A stretch of DNA of 64,000 nucleotides, taken from the NCBI RefSeq assembly GCF_015277815.1, contig NZ_CP063813.1:2604001-2668000 (forward strand), in the 5' to 3' direction. Shown here piece by piece: positions 22,843-31,045 of this stretch. The stretch's first letter is position 1; each line of letters begins with the position of its first letter. Source of the stretch: Microbacterium atlanticum. GTDB taxonomy: Bacteria > Actinomycetota > Actinomycetes > Actinomycetales > Microbacteriaceae. Position numbers and translations under genes: made by a program. The notes under the pieces are model-generated. The model saw only the letters and a list, made by a program, of their open reading frames with translations. It made no database searches and was not told the DNA's origin.

Positions 22843-23826
22843 TCAGCCCTTCGTGCTTCCTGCCAGCAGGCCCCTGACGAAGAACCGCTGAAGCGAGAAG
22901 AACACCACCAGTGGCACGACCAGCGACACGAACGCGCCGGCCGTGAGGCGCTGCCAGTCCTGACCGCGGGAGCCGACCATCTCGGCCAAGCGCTGCGTGA
23001 GCGGCGCCACGTCCTGCGTCCCTCCCGAGAAGATGAGGGCGACGAGCAGGTCGTTCCACACCCAGAGGAACTGGAAGATCGCCACCGACGCGATCGCCGG
23101 CGTCGCCAGCGGCAGCACCACCCGGAAGAAGGTCTGGCTGTGGCTGGCGCCGTCGACACGAGCCGCCTCGATGACCTCCCCCGGGATCTCCGAGATGAAG
23201 TTGTGCAGCAGGAAGATCGTCAGCGGCAGCGCGAAGATCGTGTGCGCGATCCACAGGGGCAGGTAGTTCTGCACCGGGATGATCGGTATCACGTCGTGCA
23301 GCCACTCCTGGCCGGGACGGAGCCAGATCGCGAAGGTCTGCAGCAGCGGCACCAGCGCCATCTGGATGGGCACGATCTGCAGCGCGAAGATGAAGATGAA
23401 GAGCCAGTTCGAGAACCGGAACTTCATCCACGCGAACGCGTACGCCGCCATCGACGCGAACACGATCGGGAAGATCGTCGCAGGGATCGCGATCGCCAGC
23501 GAGTTGACGAAGTAGGCCCCCAGCTGCGGCGACGACTGCGAGGGCGAGAAGAGCACATCGCGGTAGTTGTCCAGCGTGAAGCCCGGGTTCTGGAAGATCG
23601 TCCACCAGCCGGTCGTCTGGATCAGCTCGGCCGGCCGGAACGACGAGATGAAGAGCCCGAACGTCGGGATCGTCCACAGCACCGCGATGATCAGCGCGGC
23701 GACCGTCGCTACCGGAGAGGTGAGGCGCTTCTTCGCGCGAGCGGCCGGACGGGTGTCTGCGGCGGCTTCGCGGTAGGCGTCCGGGCCGCCTTCGATCGGA
23801 AGGTCGACGGGGGCGACGCTGCTCAT
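22843..23826 (-). CDS. Sugar ABC transporter permease, AglG/MalG type
   Basis: 327 residues with a polar N-terminus of ~35 residues and about six transmembrane helices. The permease coupling loop is EIPGEVIEAARVDGASHSQTFFRVVLPLATPAIAS, the EAA motif, typical of CUT1 carbohydrate permeases. Together with the upstream permease it forms the channel for the sugar delivered by the binding protein. Its sequence and that of its partners look closest to alpha-glucoside (AglEFG) systems. Start overlaps the upstream stop by 4 bases (ATGA). No ATPase gene is in the operon, so a shared MsiK-type ATPase elsewhere is expected. Confidence 0.88.
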   Translation of the reverse strand: MSSVAPVDLPIEGGPDAYREAAADTRPAARAKKRLTSPVATVAALIIAVLWTIPTFGLFISSFRPAELIQTTGWWTIFQNPGFTLDNYRDVLFSPSQSSPQLGAYFVNSLAIAIPATIFPIVFASMAAYAFAWMKFRFSNWLFIFIFALQIVPIQMALVPLLQTFAIWLRPGQEWLHDVIPIIPVQNYLPLWIAHTIFALPLTIFLLHNFISEIPGEVIEAARVDGASHSQTFFRVVLPLATPAIASVAIFQFLWVWNDLLVALIFSGGTQDVAPLTQRLAEMVGSRGQDWQRLTAGAFVSLVVPLVVFFSLQRFFVRGLLAGSTKG

Positions 23827-24791
23827 CGGATCTCCCTCTGCTTGCGGAGCACGTTGACGTTGTAGATGACGATCGGCAGCACGAGCACGAACAGGATGAC
23901 GGCCAGTGCCGACCCCCTGCCGACCTCGCTCGCCCGGAACGCCTGCACGTACATCTCGTTGGCCACGACGCTGGTGTTGAAGTTACCGCCGGTCATGGTG
24001 CGGACGATGTCGAACACCTTCAAGGTCGCGATCGAGATCGTCGTCAGGACGACGACCAGCGAACCGCGGATTCCCGGCACCGTGACGTTCGTGAACCGCT
24101 GCCACGGGTTCGTGCCGTCCAGCTGCGCGGCCTCGATCTGCTCCGTCGGGATGCCCTTGATGGCGGCACTCAGCACCACCATCGCGAAGCCGGTCTGGAT
24201 CCAGATCATGACCACGATGAGGAGAACGGTGTTGATCGGGTCGGTCTGCATCCACTGCACCGGATCGCCCCCGAAGGCGACGACGAGTGCGTTGAGCAGG
24301 CCGATCTGCTCTCGGCCCTCGGCGCGGTACTCGTAGACGAACCGCCAGATGATGCCGGCGCCGACGAACGAGATCGCCATCGGCATGAACACCAGCGCCT
24401 TGTAGTACTTCTCCCCGCGGGACTTGTCGATCCACACGGCGTACGCGAGCCCGAGCATCGTGGAGAAGGTGGGCACCAGAAGCACCCACACGACGGTGTT
24501 GATGAGGGTGCGGATGGCGGCGGGCTGCGTGAACATCCACACGAAGTTGGCCCACGTGAAGTTGCCCGAGCTGTCGAGGAACGCCAGGCCGGTGGTGCGG
24601 ATGGCGGGCCACACCAGCCCGATGGCCAGGAGGACGACGGCCGGCAGCAGGAACCACGTGAGCTGCCAGTAGTCACGGCCCTTCTTGGGTCCGCGCCCCA
24701 TCAGGAAGATCAGGATCCCGATGATGGCGGCGAAGACCACCAGACCCATGACCACCTGGAGGATCTTGCCGATCAGATCGCCAGTTGTCAT
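23823..24791 (-). CDS. Sugar ABC transporter permease, AglF/MalF type
   Basis: 322 residues. A hydrophobic N-terminal helix (LQVVMGLVVFAAIIGILIFLM) and a polar GRGPKKGRDYW segment precede the main membrane domain; the coupling loop is GIPTEQIEAAQLDGTNPWQRFTNVTVPGIRGS. The extra first helix and the large outside loop resemble AglF permeases for alpha-glucosides such as trehalose, maltose or sucrose. Second gene of the binding protein-permease-permease operon, 102 bp after the binding-protein gene. Confidence 0.88.
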   Translation of the reverse strand: MTTGDLIGKILQVVMGLVVFAAIIGILIFLMGRGPKKGRDYWQLTWFLLPAVVLLAIGLVWPAIRTTGLAFLDSSGNFTWANFVWMFTQPAAIRTLINTVVWVLLVPTFSTMLGLAYAVWIDKSRGEKYYKALVFMPMAISFVGAGIIWRFVYEYRAEGREQIGLLNALVVAFGGDPVQWMQTDPINTVLLIVVMIWIQTGFAMVVLSAAIKGIPTEQIEAAQLDGTNPWQRFTNVTVPGIRGSLVVVLTTISIATLKVFDIVRTMTGGNFNTSVVANEMYVQAFRASEVGRGSALAVILFVLVLPIVIYNVNVLRKQREIR

Positions 24792-24893
24792 CGATACGCC
24801 TCTCTTGCTTCGTTGCGAAAAGCGCGCCGAGGAGCGCGGGGGTGAGAACCGGTGCGACCGGGGCGGGCAGCGCCCGCCCCGGTCGCACGTGGG

Positions 24894-26252
24894 TCAGCTG
24901 GCGGGCCAGCTGGCCTCGATCTCGTCGACCACGGTCTGGGTGCTCGCTCCGCCCACCCATTCCACGATGCCCTGCCAGAAGGAGGCCGCACCGACCGCTC
25001 CCGGCATGAGGTCCGAGCCGTCGAAGCGGAACTCGGTGTCCTCGCTCTGCAGGATCTCGATGGACTGCTCGAGCAGCGGGCTGGAAGCCACGCTCGGGTC
25101 GAGCCCCTTGTTGGCGCTGATGACGCCGCCGAGGCTCACGCGGTTGTTGGCCCACAGGTCGCTGGAGAGGTAGGCGCGCACGGCCTCCACCTCTTCGGCG
25201 TCGCGGAACGCCACCGGGAACTCGCCGCCGCCGGTGACGGCCTGCGGGTCGTCGGCGCTGACCGGCGGGAGCAGGAACGCGTACACCGTGCCGTCGGGGG
25301 CCACGGTGTTCTCGTCGCCGCCCTCGGGGTTCCAGAATGTCTCGTAGAACGACGCCTGGTGGTGCAGCGAGCACTCGCCGTCGAGGATCGGCAGACCGGC
25401 GGTCTGGAACGCCTCGCTGATCTGGGTCGAGACGTCTCCGATGCCGCCGTTGACCATGTCCTCGTTCTTGAGGTACTCACCGACTGAGTCGAACGCCTCG
25501 ATCACCTCGGGAGAGTTGAACGGGACCTCGTGGGTGACCCACTGGTCGTAGAACTCGGGACCGGCCTGGCGCAGGACGAAGTCCTCGATCCAGTCCGTGC
25601 CCGGCCAGCCCGTCGCCTCGCCGGACTCCAGGCCCACGCACCACGGCTTGTGCCCGGACTCGGCGGCGATCGTCTCGGAGAGCTCGGTCAGCTCGTCGAG
25701 CGTCGTCGGGATCTCCCAGCCGTTCTCCTCGAACTCCGACGGCGAGTACCAGACGTACCCCTTGATGCTGGCCATGAGGGGCGCGGCCCAGACGGTGCCG
25801 TCGACGGTCGCGTACTCCTTCCAGATCGGGTCCCAGAACTCGTCGATGTTGTCGATCACCGGCTGCGACGCCGGCACCAGCCAGCCGCCGGCGGCCAGCC
25901 GCTGCAGTAGGCCGGGCTGGGGCACGATGCCGATATCCGGCGCGTTGCCGCCCTCGGCGAGCACGGCGATCTGCGCCTCGAACTCGCTCGAGCCCTGGTA
26001 GTCGATGTTGATGCCGGTGCAGCTGGCGAAGTCGCTCCACGACTCCACGAGCCGATCGGCCTCGAGATCGAGGATCGTGCCGCCGATCGTGACATTGGCG
26101 TCCTCGAACGTGCCGTACTGCTCATAGTCCGAGCAGTCGGCGTCGCCGCCGCCGCCCTCCTCTATGTCTCCGGTGCAGCCTGCCAGCGCCAGCGCGGCAA
26201 TGCCGACGCCTGCTGCCATCGCGATCGCGCGACCGCGTCTGCGAATCCTCAT
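24894..26252 (-). CDS. Sugar ABC transporter substrate-binding lipoprotein, AglE-like
   Basis: 452 residues. Lipoprotein signal with LALAGC, predicted lipidated Cys26, preceded by a basic RIRRRGR. The mature protein is a family 1 extracellular solute-binding protein: NVTIGGTILDLEADRLVESWSDFASCTGINIDYQGSSEFEAQIAVLAEGGNAPDIGIVPQPGLL, which fits alpha-glucoside-binding AglE. The ATG at 26252 follows a strong GAGGAGG; the longer open frame upstream is not supported. Transcription is probably controlled by the divergent LacI protein through a 26310-26323 operator just after the -10 box. Confidence 0.88.
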   Translation of the reverse strand: MRIRRRGRAIAMAAGVGIAALALAGCTGDIEEGGGGDADCSDYEQYGTFEDANVTIGGTILDLEADRLVESWSDFASCTGINIDYQGSSEFEAQIAVLAEGGNAPDIGIVPQPGLLQRLAAGGWLVPASQPVIDNIDEFWDPIWKEYATVDGTVWAAPLMASIKGYVWYSPSEFEENGWEIPTTLDELTELSETIAAESGHKPWCVGLESGEATGWPGTDWIEDFVLRQAGPEFYDQWVTHEVPFNSPEVIEAFDSVGEYLKNEDMVNGGIGDVSTQISEAFQTAGLPILDGECSLHHQASFYETFWNPEGGDENTVAPDGTVYAFLLPPVSADDPQAVTGGGEFPVAFRDAEEVEAVRAYLSSDLWANNRVSLGGVISANKGLDPSVASSPLLEQSIEILQSEDTEFRFDGSDLMPGAVGAASFWQGIVEWVGGASTQTVVDEIEASWPAS

Positions 26253-26309
26253 TCGTCCTCCTCGTCGAGCCGCGGAGCGTCCAGCCTCGGACTCCGCGTC
26301 GTGGTGTTC

Positions 26310-26323
26310 GGGAACCGATTCCA
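26310..26323. promoter_or_regulatory. LacI-type operator at the sugar ABC operon
   Basis: GGGAACCGATTCCA, a near palindrome with the central CG usual for LacI-family sites, differs in two positions from the perfect copy at 26434-26447. It begins 5 bp downstream of the TAGCGT -10 box of the binding-protein gene, a position where bound repressor would block initiation. Confidence 0.7.
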
Positions 26324-26328
26324 TGCTC

Positions 26329-26358
26329 ACGCTAGGGGATCGCGCACGGCACGCACAA
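26329..26358 (-). promoter_or_regulatory. Promoter of the sugar ABC operon
   Basis: On the minus strand TTGTGC (26353-26358), an 18-bp spacer and TAGCGT (26329-26334) form a sigma-70-like promoter. The start point would fall inside the LacI operator and give a 5' leader of about 70 nt before the ATG at 26252. Confidence 0.5.
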
Positions 26359-26433
26359 TCGATCCGGGTCACAACTCGGTAAAGTCCAGCGGCCGGGCTG
26401 GTGGCGGTGCTCGGCCCACGGCACAATGACCCC

Positions 26434-26447
26434 TGGAACCGGTTCCA
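26434..26447. promoter_or_regulatory. Perfect LacI-type operator upstream of the lacI gene
   Basis: TGGAACCGGTTCCA is a perfect 14-bp palindrome with a central CG. It lies 46 bp upstream of the regulator's ATG and about 124 bp from the second copy, so it may serve autoregulation and could support DNA looping with the operon operator. Confidence 0.72.
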
Positions 26448-26492
26448 GATTTTGCACTGTCGGCGGCGTCGCCGGAGTACGAGGAGGACCCG

Positions 26493-27542
26493 ATGGCGGG
26501 CATTGCGGACGTCGCCCGGGTGGCGGGCGTCTCGAAGTCGACGGCCTCACGGGCACTGACCGGATCGGGCTACGTCTCGGAGGCCACGCGTGCGCGGGTG
26601 CGGGATGCCGCCACCGCGCTCGGGTACGTGCCGACCACCAGCGCGGTGAGTCTCGTGACCGGTCGCACGCAGACCGTGGGCGTGGTCATGCCCTCGCTGG
26701 ACCGCTGGTTCTTCGCTCAGGTCCTCGAGGGCATCCAGGATGCCCTCCTCGAACGGCGGTACGACCTCGCGCTGTACGGAGCGCCGCCCGAGTCGTCGGC
26801 GCGTCGCGACATGTTCGAGCACTTCCTGGCGCGCAAGCGGTTCGACGGCCTGATCGCGGTGGGGCTCGAGCCGAGCGCTCACGAGCTCGAGCGCCTGGTG
26901 GCCTTCGGCAAGCCCGTCGTCGCCGTGGGCGGGTACGACATCGGCACGAACGCCGTGACGATCGACGACCGGGCGGCGGGCCGCATCGCCACCGATCACC
27001 TCATCGGACTCGGACACCGCGAGATCGCCTTCCTCGGCGGCGACCCCGACGGGCGACGGACGAGCTTCGGCGACGGCCGGCGACTGAAGGGCTACCGGGC
27101 GGCGATGCGCGACGCGGGCCTCGACGCCCATGCGCGACACATCCACTCCGAAGTCACGCTGCCCGGCGGCTACAGCGCCGCGGTCGAGCTGCTCGGCGAC
27201 CGGCGCACCCGCCCGACCGCGGTCGTCGGGGTCTGCGACGAGGTCGCTGTCGGCGCGATCATCGCCGCCCGCCGGCTCGGCATCCGCGTCCCGGAGCGGC
27301 TCAGCGTCGTGGGCATCGACGACCACGCCTACGCCGAGATGTTCTCGCTCACGACGCTGCAGCAGCGGCCGCACCAGCAGGGGCGCGCGGCCGTGCAGCT
27401 GCTGATGTGGCAGCTCGACGACCCCGGCGCGCCCACCCACCGGCTGCGCGAGTCCGCACCGCTCGTCGTGCGCAACTCCACCGCCCCCGTCGACGACGAG
27501 GCATCGGCGGTCATCGGCGTGCATCCGCTCGGGAGCACCTGA
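26493..27542 (+). CDS. LacI family transcriptional repressor of the sugar ABC operon
   Basis: 349 residues. N-terminal LacI helix-turn-helix IADVARVAGVSKSTASRALTGSGYVSEATRARV and hinge helix, then a periplasmic-binding-protein-like sugar sensor domain (TVGVVMPSLDRWFFAQVLEGIQDAL to the C-terminal RPHQQGRAAVQLLM). ATG with RBS GAGGAGG. It is divergent from the AglE-like operon, with two matching GGAACCGGTTCC-type sites between them, so the sugar taken up by the transporter is probably its inducer. Confidence 0.9.
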   Translation: MAGIADVARVAGVSKSTASRALTGSGYVSEATRARVRDAATALGYVPTTSAVSLVTGRTQTVGVVMPSLDRWFFAQVLEGIQDALLERRYDLALYGAPPESSARRDMFEHFLARKRFDGLIAVGLEPSAHELERLVAFGKPVVAVGGYDIGTNAVTIDDRAAGRIATDHLIGLGHREIAFLGGDPDGRRTSFGDGRRLKGYRAAMRDAGLDAHARHIHSEVTLPGGYSAAVELLGDRRTRPTAVVGVCDEVAVGAIIAARRLGIRVPERLSVVGIDDHAYAEMFSLTTLQQRPHQQGRAAVQLLMWQLDDPGAPTHRLRESAPLVVRNSTAPVDDEASAVIGVHPLGST

Positions 27543-27554
27543 CCCCGCGGACGA

Positions 27555-27589
27555 CGAAGGCCCCGAATGCCGAGCATCCGGGGCCTTCG
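27555..27589. terminator. Bidirectional terminator between lacI and rplL
   Basis: CGAAGGCCCCG and CGGGGCCTTCG pair perfectly over 11 bp with a 13-nt loop, between convergent lacI (ends 27542) and rplL (ends 27607). No long T-tract follows on either strand. Confidence 0.75.
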
Positions 27590-27606
27590 CTTCGCGAAAG
27601 GCGAGA

Positions 27607-27996
27607 TTACTTGAGGGTAACCGTCGCGCCGGCCTCCTGAAGGGCGGCCTGAGCCTTCTCGGCGGTCTCCTTGTTGGCGCCCTCGAGGACGGCCTTCGGA
27701 GCACCGTCGACGACGGCCTTCGCCTCACCGAGGCCGAGCGAGGTGAGCTCGCGGACGACCTTGATGACCTGGATCTTCTTGTCGCCGGCGGCCTCGAGGA
27801 TGACGTCGAACGAGTCCTTCTCCTCGGCCTCCTCGGCGGGGGCACCACCGGCGGGAGCGCCGGCAGCGGCCACGGCCACGGGGGCGGCGGCGGTGACGTC
27901 GAAGGTCTCCTCGAACGCCTTGACGAACTCGCTGAGCTCGATGAGCGTGAGCTCCTTGAACGCGTCGAGCAGCTCCTCAGTGCTGAGCTTTGCCAT
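27607..27996 (-). CDS. rplL: 50S ribosomal protein L7/L12
   Basis: 129 residues. N-terminal dimerisation helix ([32 protein letters not shown]), Ala/Gly-rich hinge, and the C-terminal domain [44 protein letters not shown] that recruits translation factors. Normal length. Cotranscribed with rplJ, 42 bases upstream, with an AAGGAG-type RBS. Confidence 0.97.
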   Translation of the reverse strand: MAKLSTEELLDAFKELTLIELSEFVKAFEETFDVTAAAPVAVAAAGAPAGGAPAEEAEEKDSFDVILEAAGDKKIQVIKVVRELTSLGLGEAKAVVDGAPKAVLEGANKETAEKAQAALQEAGATVTLK

Positions 27997-28038
27997 GATG
28001 ATTCTCCTTGATTGGGGTTTTGCTTAGCCGGGGCCGGT

Positions 28039-28554
28039 TCAGGCCGCGGACTCCTGCTTCTCGCGCAGTGCGTCGACCGTGCGAACGGCCTTCGACGGCA
28101 GTGCGTTGAAGACGTAGGCCGCCTTGGTCATCGAGGCCTTCATCGCGCCGGCGAGCTTCGCCAGCAGGACTTCACGGCTCTCGAGGTCGGCGAGCTTGTT
28201 GACCTCGTCCGCGCTCAGGGGGTTTCCGTCGAAGAAGCCGCCCTTGATCACGAGAAGAGGGTGTGCCTTGGCGAAGGCGCGCAGACCCTTCGCGACGGCG
28301 ACCGGGTCACCGTGCACGAACGCCACGGCAGACGGACCCTTGAGGTCGTCGTCCAGCGACGTGATCCCCGCGTTGTTCGCGGCGATCTTGGTCAGCGTGT
28401 TCTTCACCACGGCGTACTCCGCGTCCTGACGGATGCTGTTGCGCAGCTCCTTGAGCTGCGCAACCGTCAGACCGCGGTACTCGGTCAGCAGAACGGCGGT
28501 CGAGTCCTCGAAGTGCTTCGTGAGCTCGGCGACCGATGCTTCCTTCTGCGCCAT
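28039..28554 (-). CDS. rplJ: 50S ribosomal protein L10
   Basis: 171 residues from the ATG at 28554, which has an AGGAGT RBS 5 bases upstream; a longer frame continues into the leader and is not coding. L10 features: [35 protein letters not shown] and KNTLTKIAA, with a C-terminal helix that binds L12 dimers. It forms the base of the ribosomal stalk. Expression is likely controlled through the ~215-nt leader with an internal terminator-like hairpin. Confidence 0.96.
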   Translation of the reverse strand: MAQKEASVAELTKHFEDSTAVLLTEYRGLTVAQLKELRNSIRQDAEYAVVKNTLTKIAANNAGITSLDDDLKGPSAVAFVHGDPVAVAKGLRAFAKAHPLLVIKGGFFDGNPLSADEVNKLADLESREVLLAKLAGAMKASMTKAAYVFNALPSKAVRTVDALREKQESAA

Positions 28555-28770
28555 GGCCACTCCTTGTGTGTACGAGACGCTCCGCGGTGGCGGGGCGCCG
28601 GCCGGAGGCATCCGCTCACCTGATCTCGTCACGCAATGAAAAAAGCTCCGGCGCAAGCGCACGGAGCATGATCCCGGAGAATCGTTCGTGACACCTGCGC
28701 GGGCCCCTGCATCTGCAGTGCTTCGATCTCGCACGCTTTCGCGCACGTCGATGACCGGCGGTCTTCGGCT
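28555..28770 (-). ncRNA. rplJ (L10) mRNA leader with attenuator
   Basis: A promoter at 28777-28805 would start a leader of about 215 nt before rplJ. It holds a hairpin plus six T residues at 28639-28667 well upstream of the RBS, which is the layout of an attenuated ribosomal-protein leader. L10 leaders that bind L10(L12)4 are known in many bacteria; that this one does so is inferred from position and structure. Confidence 0.6.
28639..28667 (-). terminator. Terminator-like attenuator hairpin in the rplJ leader
   Basis: On the minus strand GCTCCG-T-GCGC-TT-GCGC-CGGAGC forms an almost perfect stem of 10 bp with a tiny loop and is followed directly by TTTTTT. This is the most classical intrinsic terminator in the window, yet it lies 85 nt before the rplJ start, so it must be bypassed for expression. 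Confidence 0.75.
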
Positions 28771-28776
28771 CACTCA

Positions 28777-28805
28777 AGGGTAAGCGATGCCCCGCCCTCC
28801 GCCAA
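28777..28805 (-). promoter_or_regulatory. Promoter of rplJL
   Basis: TTGGCG (28800-28805), 17-bp spacer, TACCCT (28777-28782) on the minus strand. Good spacing and a -35 close to TTGACA for this GC-rich genome. Confidence 0.6.
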
Positions 28806-28853
28806 ATCGGGCCGATCGCGTCCGTCTCTGTCGCGCCGGGACGCTCATCTCCC

Positions 28854-28930
28854 GAGCGCACGGCTTGTTGTCGAGGGAACGGCTTGGCGGCCGCCGTCAG
28901 GCGTGCGTTCGACGCGAGGTCGTGCACTCG
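28854..28930. repeat. Dispersed palindromic element, copy A
   Basis: Begins GAGCGCACGGCTTG (28854-28867) and ends with the inverted form AGGTCGTGCACTCG (28917-28930). It lies between the rplJ promoter and the 3' end of the AbiEi-like gene. Three other loci (30051, 30876, 56637) carry the same motif. The stretch 28806-28940 holds no gene. Confidence 0.65.
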
Positions 28931-28940
28931 CAGGCCACGG

Positions 28941-29927
28941 TCAGCCGAGCGGCCGGATGCCGAAGGCATCGAGCCGCATGCCGAGCGCCCGGGCGGTTCC
29001 GATGTGCTCGTCGCCCCAGCGCGCGAAGCCGCTCTGGGTTGTTCCCCGTACCCAGTCCTCGCGCATCTTCTCGCGCAGCAGGATCGCCTCCATGGAGAGC
29101 CCGCGTCGCAGCGCCTCGTCGACGTACTTCCCTTTGCCGTCGAACTCACCGAACGCACCGCACTCGGTGAACCGGAAGTCCAGGAAGAAGTCCCGCCCGT
29201 CGGGTCCAGGCACCGGCACCTGCAGCGCCGGGCGACGGAAGCCGAGCCGCGCGATCTGCAGCCTGCTCACGCTCTCACCCGGCGACTCCGAGCGACCGTC
29301 GGCGAAGTCGCCGATGCGACGAGCGTGCCGGATGCCGCGGGCGCCGGTCGCGGCATCCGTTCGCGTCTCCCATGCCCGCCGCCACGACTCGACCGCATCC
29401 AGATCCCACTCCCGTCCGCGCGCCGCCATCGCCCTCTCCGCCGCGTCTGCGATCACGAGCGCCGGCTCGACCGGGAGCGTCCGCGCGACGTCGAAGACCG
29501 TGCGCGCCAGCGAGGTCACGCGGAGTCCCTCGCGGAGGACGACGTCTTCCGCGGGCAGCGGCGCGACATGGCGGAAGACGTCCGCACCGCTCGAGATCCG
29601 CGCGCCGGGCGTCGTCGTCAGGTGCACGCGGGCGGGCCGGAGCCGGTACAGCGGAAGGCCCCACACCACGGCGGCCGACTCGTGCGAGACGACCCCCGAC
29701 CCGCTGCTGTCCCGCATGACCGCCAGCACGTGCGCGAGATGCTGCGCCTCCGGCCAGAGCGCGTCGTACTCGTCGGACTCGATGAACCACCCCCGGCGGA
29801 CGAGGCGAAGCCGCCTCGCGCCGACAGCGTCGCGGATGCCGCGGTCCGTCCATCCCTCGTCGACCAGCGCGCGACGCGACCGGACGGCCGGGCCCAGTTC
29901 GGCGAGGGAGGCAAGACGACGGGGCAT
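28941..29927 (-). CDS. AbiEi-like antitoxin-domain protein fused to a PD-(D/E)xK-like nuclease domain
   Basis: 328 residues from ATG 29927. The N-terminal ~180 residues look like the AbiEi-type antitoxin/winged-helix family: RRALVDEGWTDRGIRDAVGARRLRLVRRGWFI, then VVSHESAAVVWGLPLYRLRPARVHLTTT and LREGLRVTSLARTVFDVART. The C-terminal part has DFFLDFRFTECGAFGEFDGKGKYVDEALRRG...LREKMREDWVRG, with a D-(x)n-ExDxK pattern like restriction-endonuclease (DUF559/Vsr-type) folds. Solitary proteins of this build are frequent in Microbacteriaceae. No toxin gene is adjacent, and whether it cuts DNA is unknown. Palindromic repeats A and B flank it on both sides. Confidence 0.75.
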   Translation of the reverse strand: MPRRLASLAELGPAVRSRRALVDEGWTDRGIRDAVGARRLRLVRRGWFIESDEYDALWPEAQHLAHVLAVMRDSSGSGVVSHESAAVVWGLPLYRLRPARVHLTTTPGARISSGADVFRHVAPLPAEDVVLREGLRVTSLARTVFDVARTLPVEPALVIADAAERAMAARGREWDLDAVESWRRAWETRTDAATGARGIRHARRIGDFADGRSESPGESVSRLQIARLGFRRPALQVPVPGPDGRDFFLDFRFTECGAFGEFDGKGKYVDEALRRGLSMEAILLREKMREDWVRGTTQSGFARWGDEHIGTARALGMRLDAFGIRPLG

Positions 29928-30050
29928 GTGCGATTGTGTGTTCCGCCGCCGGCTTCCGTGCGCGGATGCCTCGCATCTGCGGAGGACTCGCCGGCACCTT
30001 CTCCTGTGGAGGAGGCGCGCCACCCACGGGCCCGCCGGCTTTCCGCGCGT

Positions 30051-30127
30051 GAGTGCACGACGTGCGCCCGAGCGCACGGGCTGCCGCCATCGGTACGTCG
30101 TGCTCTCGTCGGCAGGTCGTGCGCTCG
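30051..30127. repeat. Dispersed palindromic element, copy B
   Basis: Two direct motifs GAGTGCACGACGTG (30051) and GAGCGCACGGGCTG (30070) are followed by two inverted ones, ACGTCGTGCTCTCG (30095) and CAGGTCGTGCGCTCG (30113-30127). It can fold into a nested hairpin. It lies at the 3' end of the pterin dehydratase-VOC gene and upstream of the AbiEi-like gene. Confidence 0.72.
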
Positions 30128-30145
30128 CGCGCTCGCGCGGAGGAG

Positions 30146-30781
30146 TCAAAACCGCCAGGGGCAGAGGTCGACCTTGTGGCCGTCCGCGTCTGCCAGGGTC
30201 CACCACTCCGGCGCGTGGGAGTCGTCGGCGATCGTGCCGCCGGCCGCGAGCGCCGCCGCGAGGCGCTTCTCGATGACGTCGCGGGGCGCGTTGACGTCGA
30301 GGTGCGATCGCCCGCGGATCGGACGCGTGACGGGCTGGAACCAGATCAGCGGCCCGCGCCCGTCGCGATCGAACAAGACGCCGTCGCGCACCTCGCGAAA
30401 CCCTGTCACCGCCTTCCAGAACGGCAGGACCGCCGACGGGTCCGGCGTGGCGACGGCCAGCATCAGATCCTGCATCCGGTCGGTCTCGGCGGCGAGGTCG
30501 AGCTCCCGCGCCGCCTCCGAGATGCGGGCGGCCAATTCGGCATCCTTGGCGGTCAGCCCGCCCGCCGAGTGCGTGAACAGGCGCACGCGCACCGCGGAGT
30601 AGCGCACATCGACGTCGGGATGGTGGTCGGATGCCTCGGCCAGTTCGGCGATCGCGGCGAACAGCTGCGCGCCCACCTCGAAGCTGCCGGTGCGGAACAA
30701 GGCGAACGCGCCGGTCACCCGCGGATGCCAGTCCTCGACTCCGGGGAAGGCTCGGAACTCGGCGCTGGTGATGGTGTCCAT
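30146..30781 (-). CDS. Pterin-4a-carbinolamine dehydratase fused to a VOC/glyoxalase-like domain
   Basis: 211 residues from ATG 30781. Residues 1-95 are a PCD/DCoH domain with HHPD at 53-56 and the later THSAGGLTAKD, the residues that dehydrate 4a-hydroxytetrahydrobiopterin. Residues ~105-211 form a glyoxalase-like VOC domain (LMLAVATPDPSAVLPFWKAVTGFREVRDG to WWTLADADGHKVDLCPW). The fusion is known in actinobacteria but its role is unclear; no aromatic amino acid hydroxylase is nearby. The open frame further upstream is a shadow of the divergent YqaJ gene. Confidence 0.85.
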   Translation of the reverse strand: MDTITSAEFRAFPGVEDWHPRVTGAFALFRTGSFEVGAQLFAAIAELAEASDHHPDVDVRYSAVRVRLFTHSAGGLTAKDAELAARISEAARELDLAAETDRMQDLMLAVATPDPSAVLPFWKAVTGFREVRDGVLFDRDGRGPLIWFQPVTRPIRGRSHLDVNAPRDVIEKRLAAALAAGGTIADDSHAPEWWTLADADGHKVDLCPWRF

Positions 30782-30875
30782 GCCCCCGACGATGCCACTC
30801 CAGGACTCTCGCGCAACCCCTTCGGCGCCCGCCCGATCCGGCGCCCCCTCCTCCCGACCCCTGGGCCGGCGCACC

Positions 30876-30951
30876 GAGTGCACGGCTCCGCAACGAGAGC
30901 ACGGCTCATCGCCGCCGGCAGGCCGTGCGCTCGGCTGCAGGCCGTGCACTC
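30876..30951. repeat. Dispersed palindromic element, copy C
   Basis: The most regular copy: direct motifs GAGTGCACGGCTC (30876) and GAGAGCACGGCTC (30895), then inverted CAGGCCGTGCGCTC (30919) and CAGGCCGTGCACTC (30938-30951). It is placed in the divergent promoter region between the pterin dehydratase gene and the YqaJ gene. The rest of this 264-bp gap shows no gene. Confidence 0.75.
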
Positions 30952-31045
30952 GGGGCGCATCCCGGGGGCGCCGGGGCACATGCGGTGGCACTCGGGGCAG
31001 GGTGTCGCGGCGGCGGATGTCGAAGCGGCGGCGTACGGTTGATCC

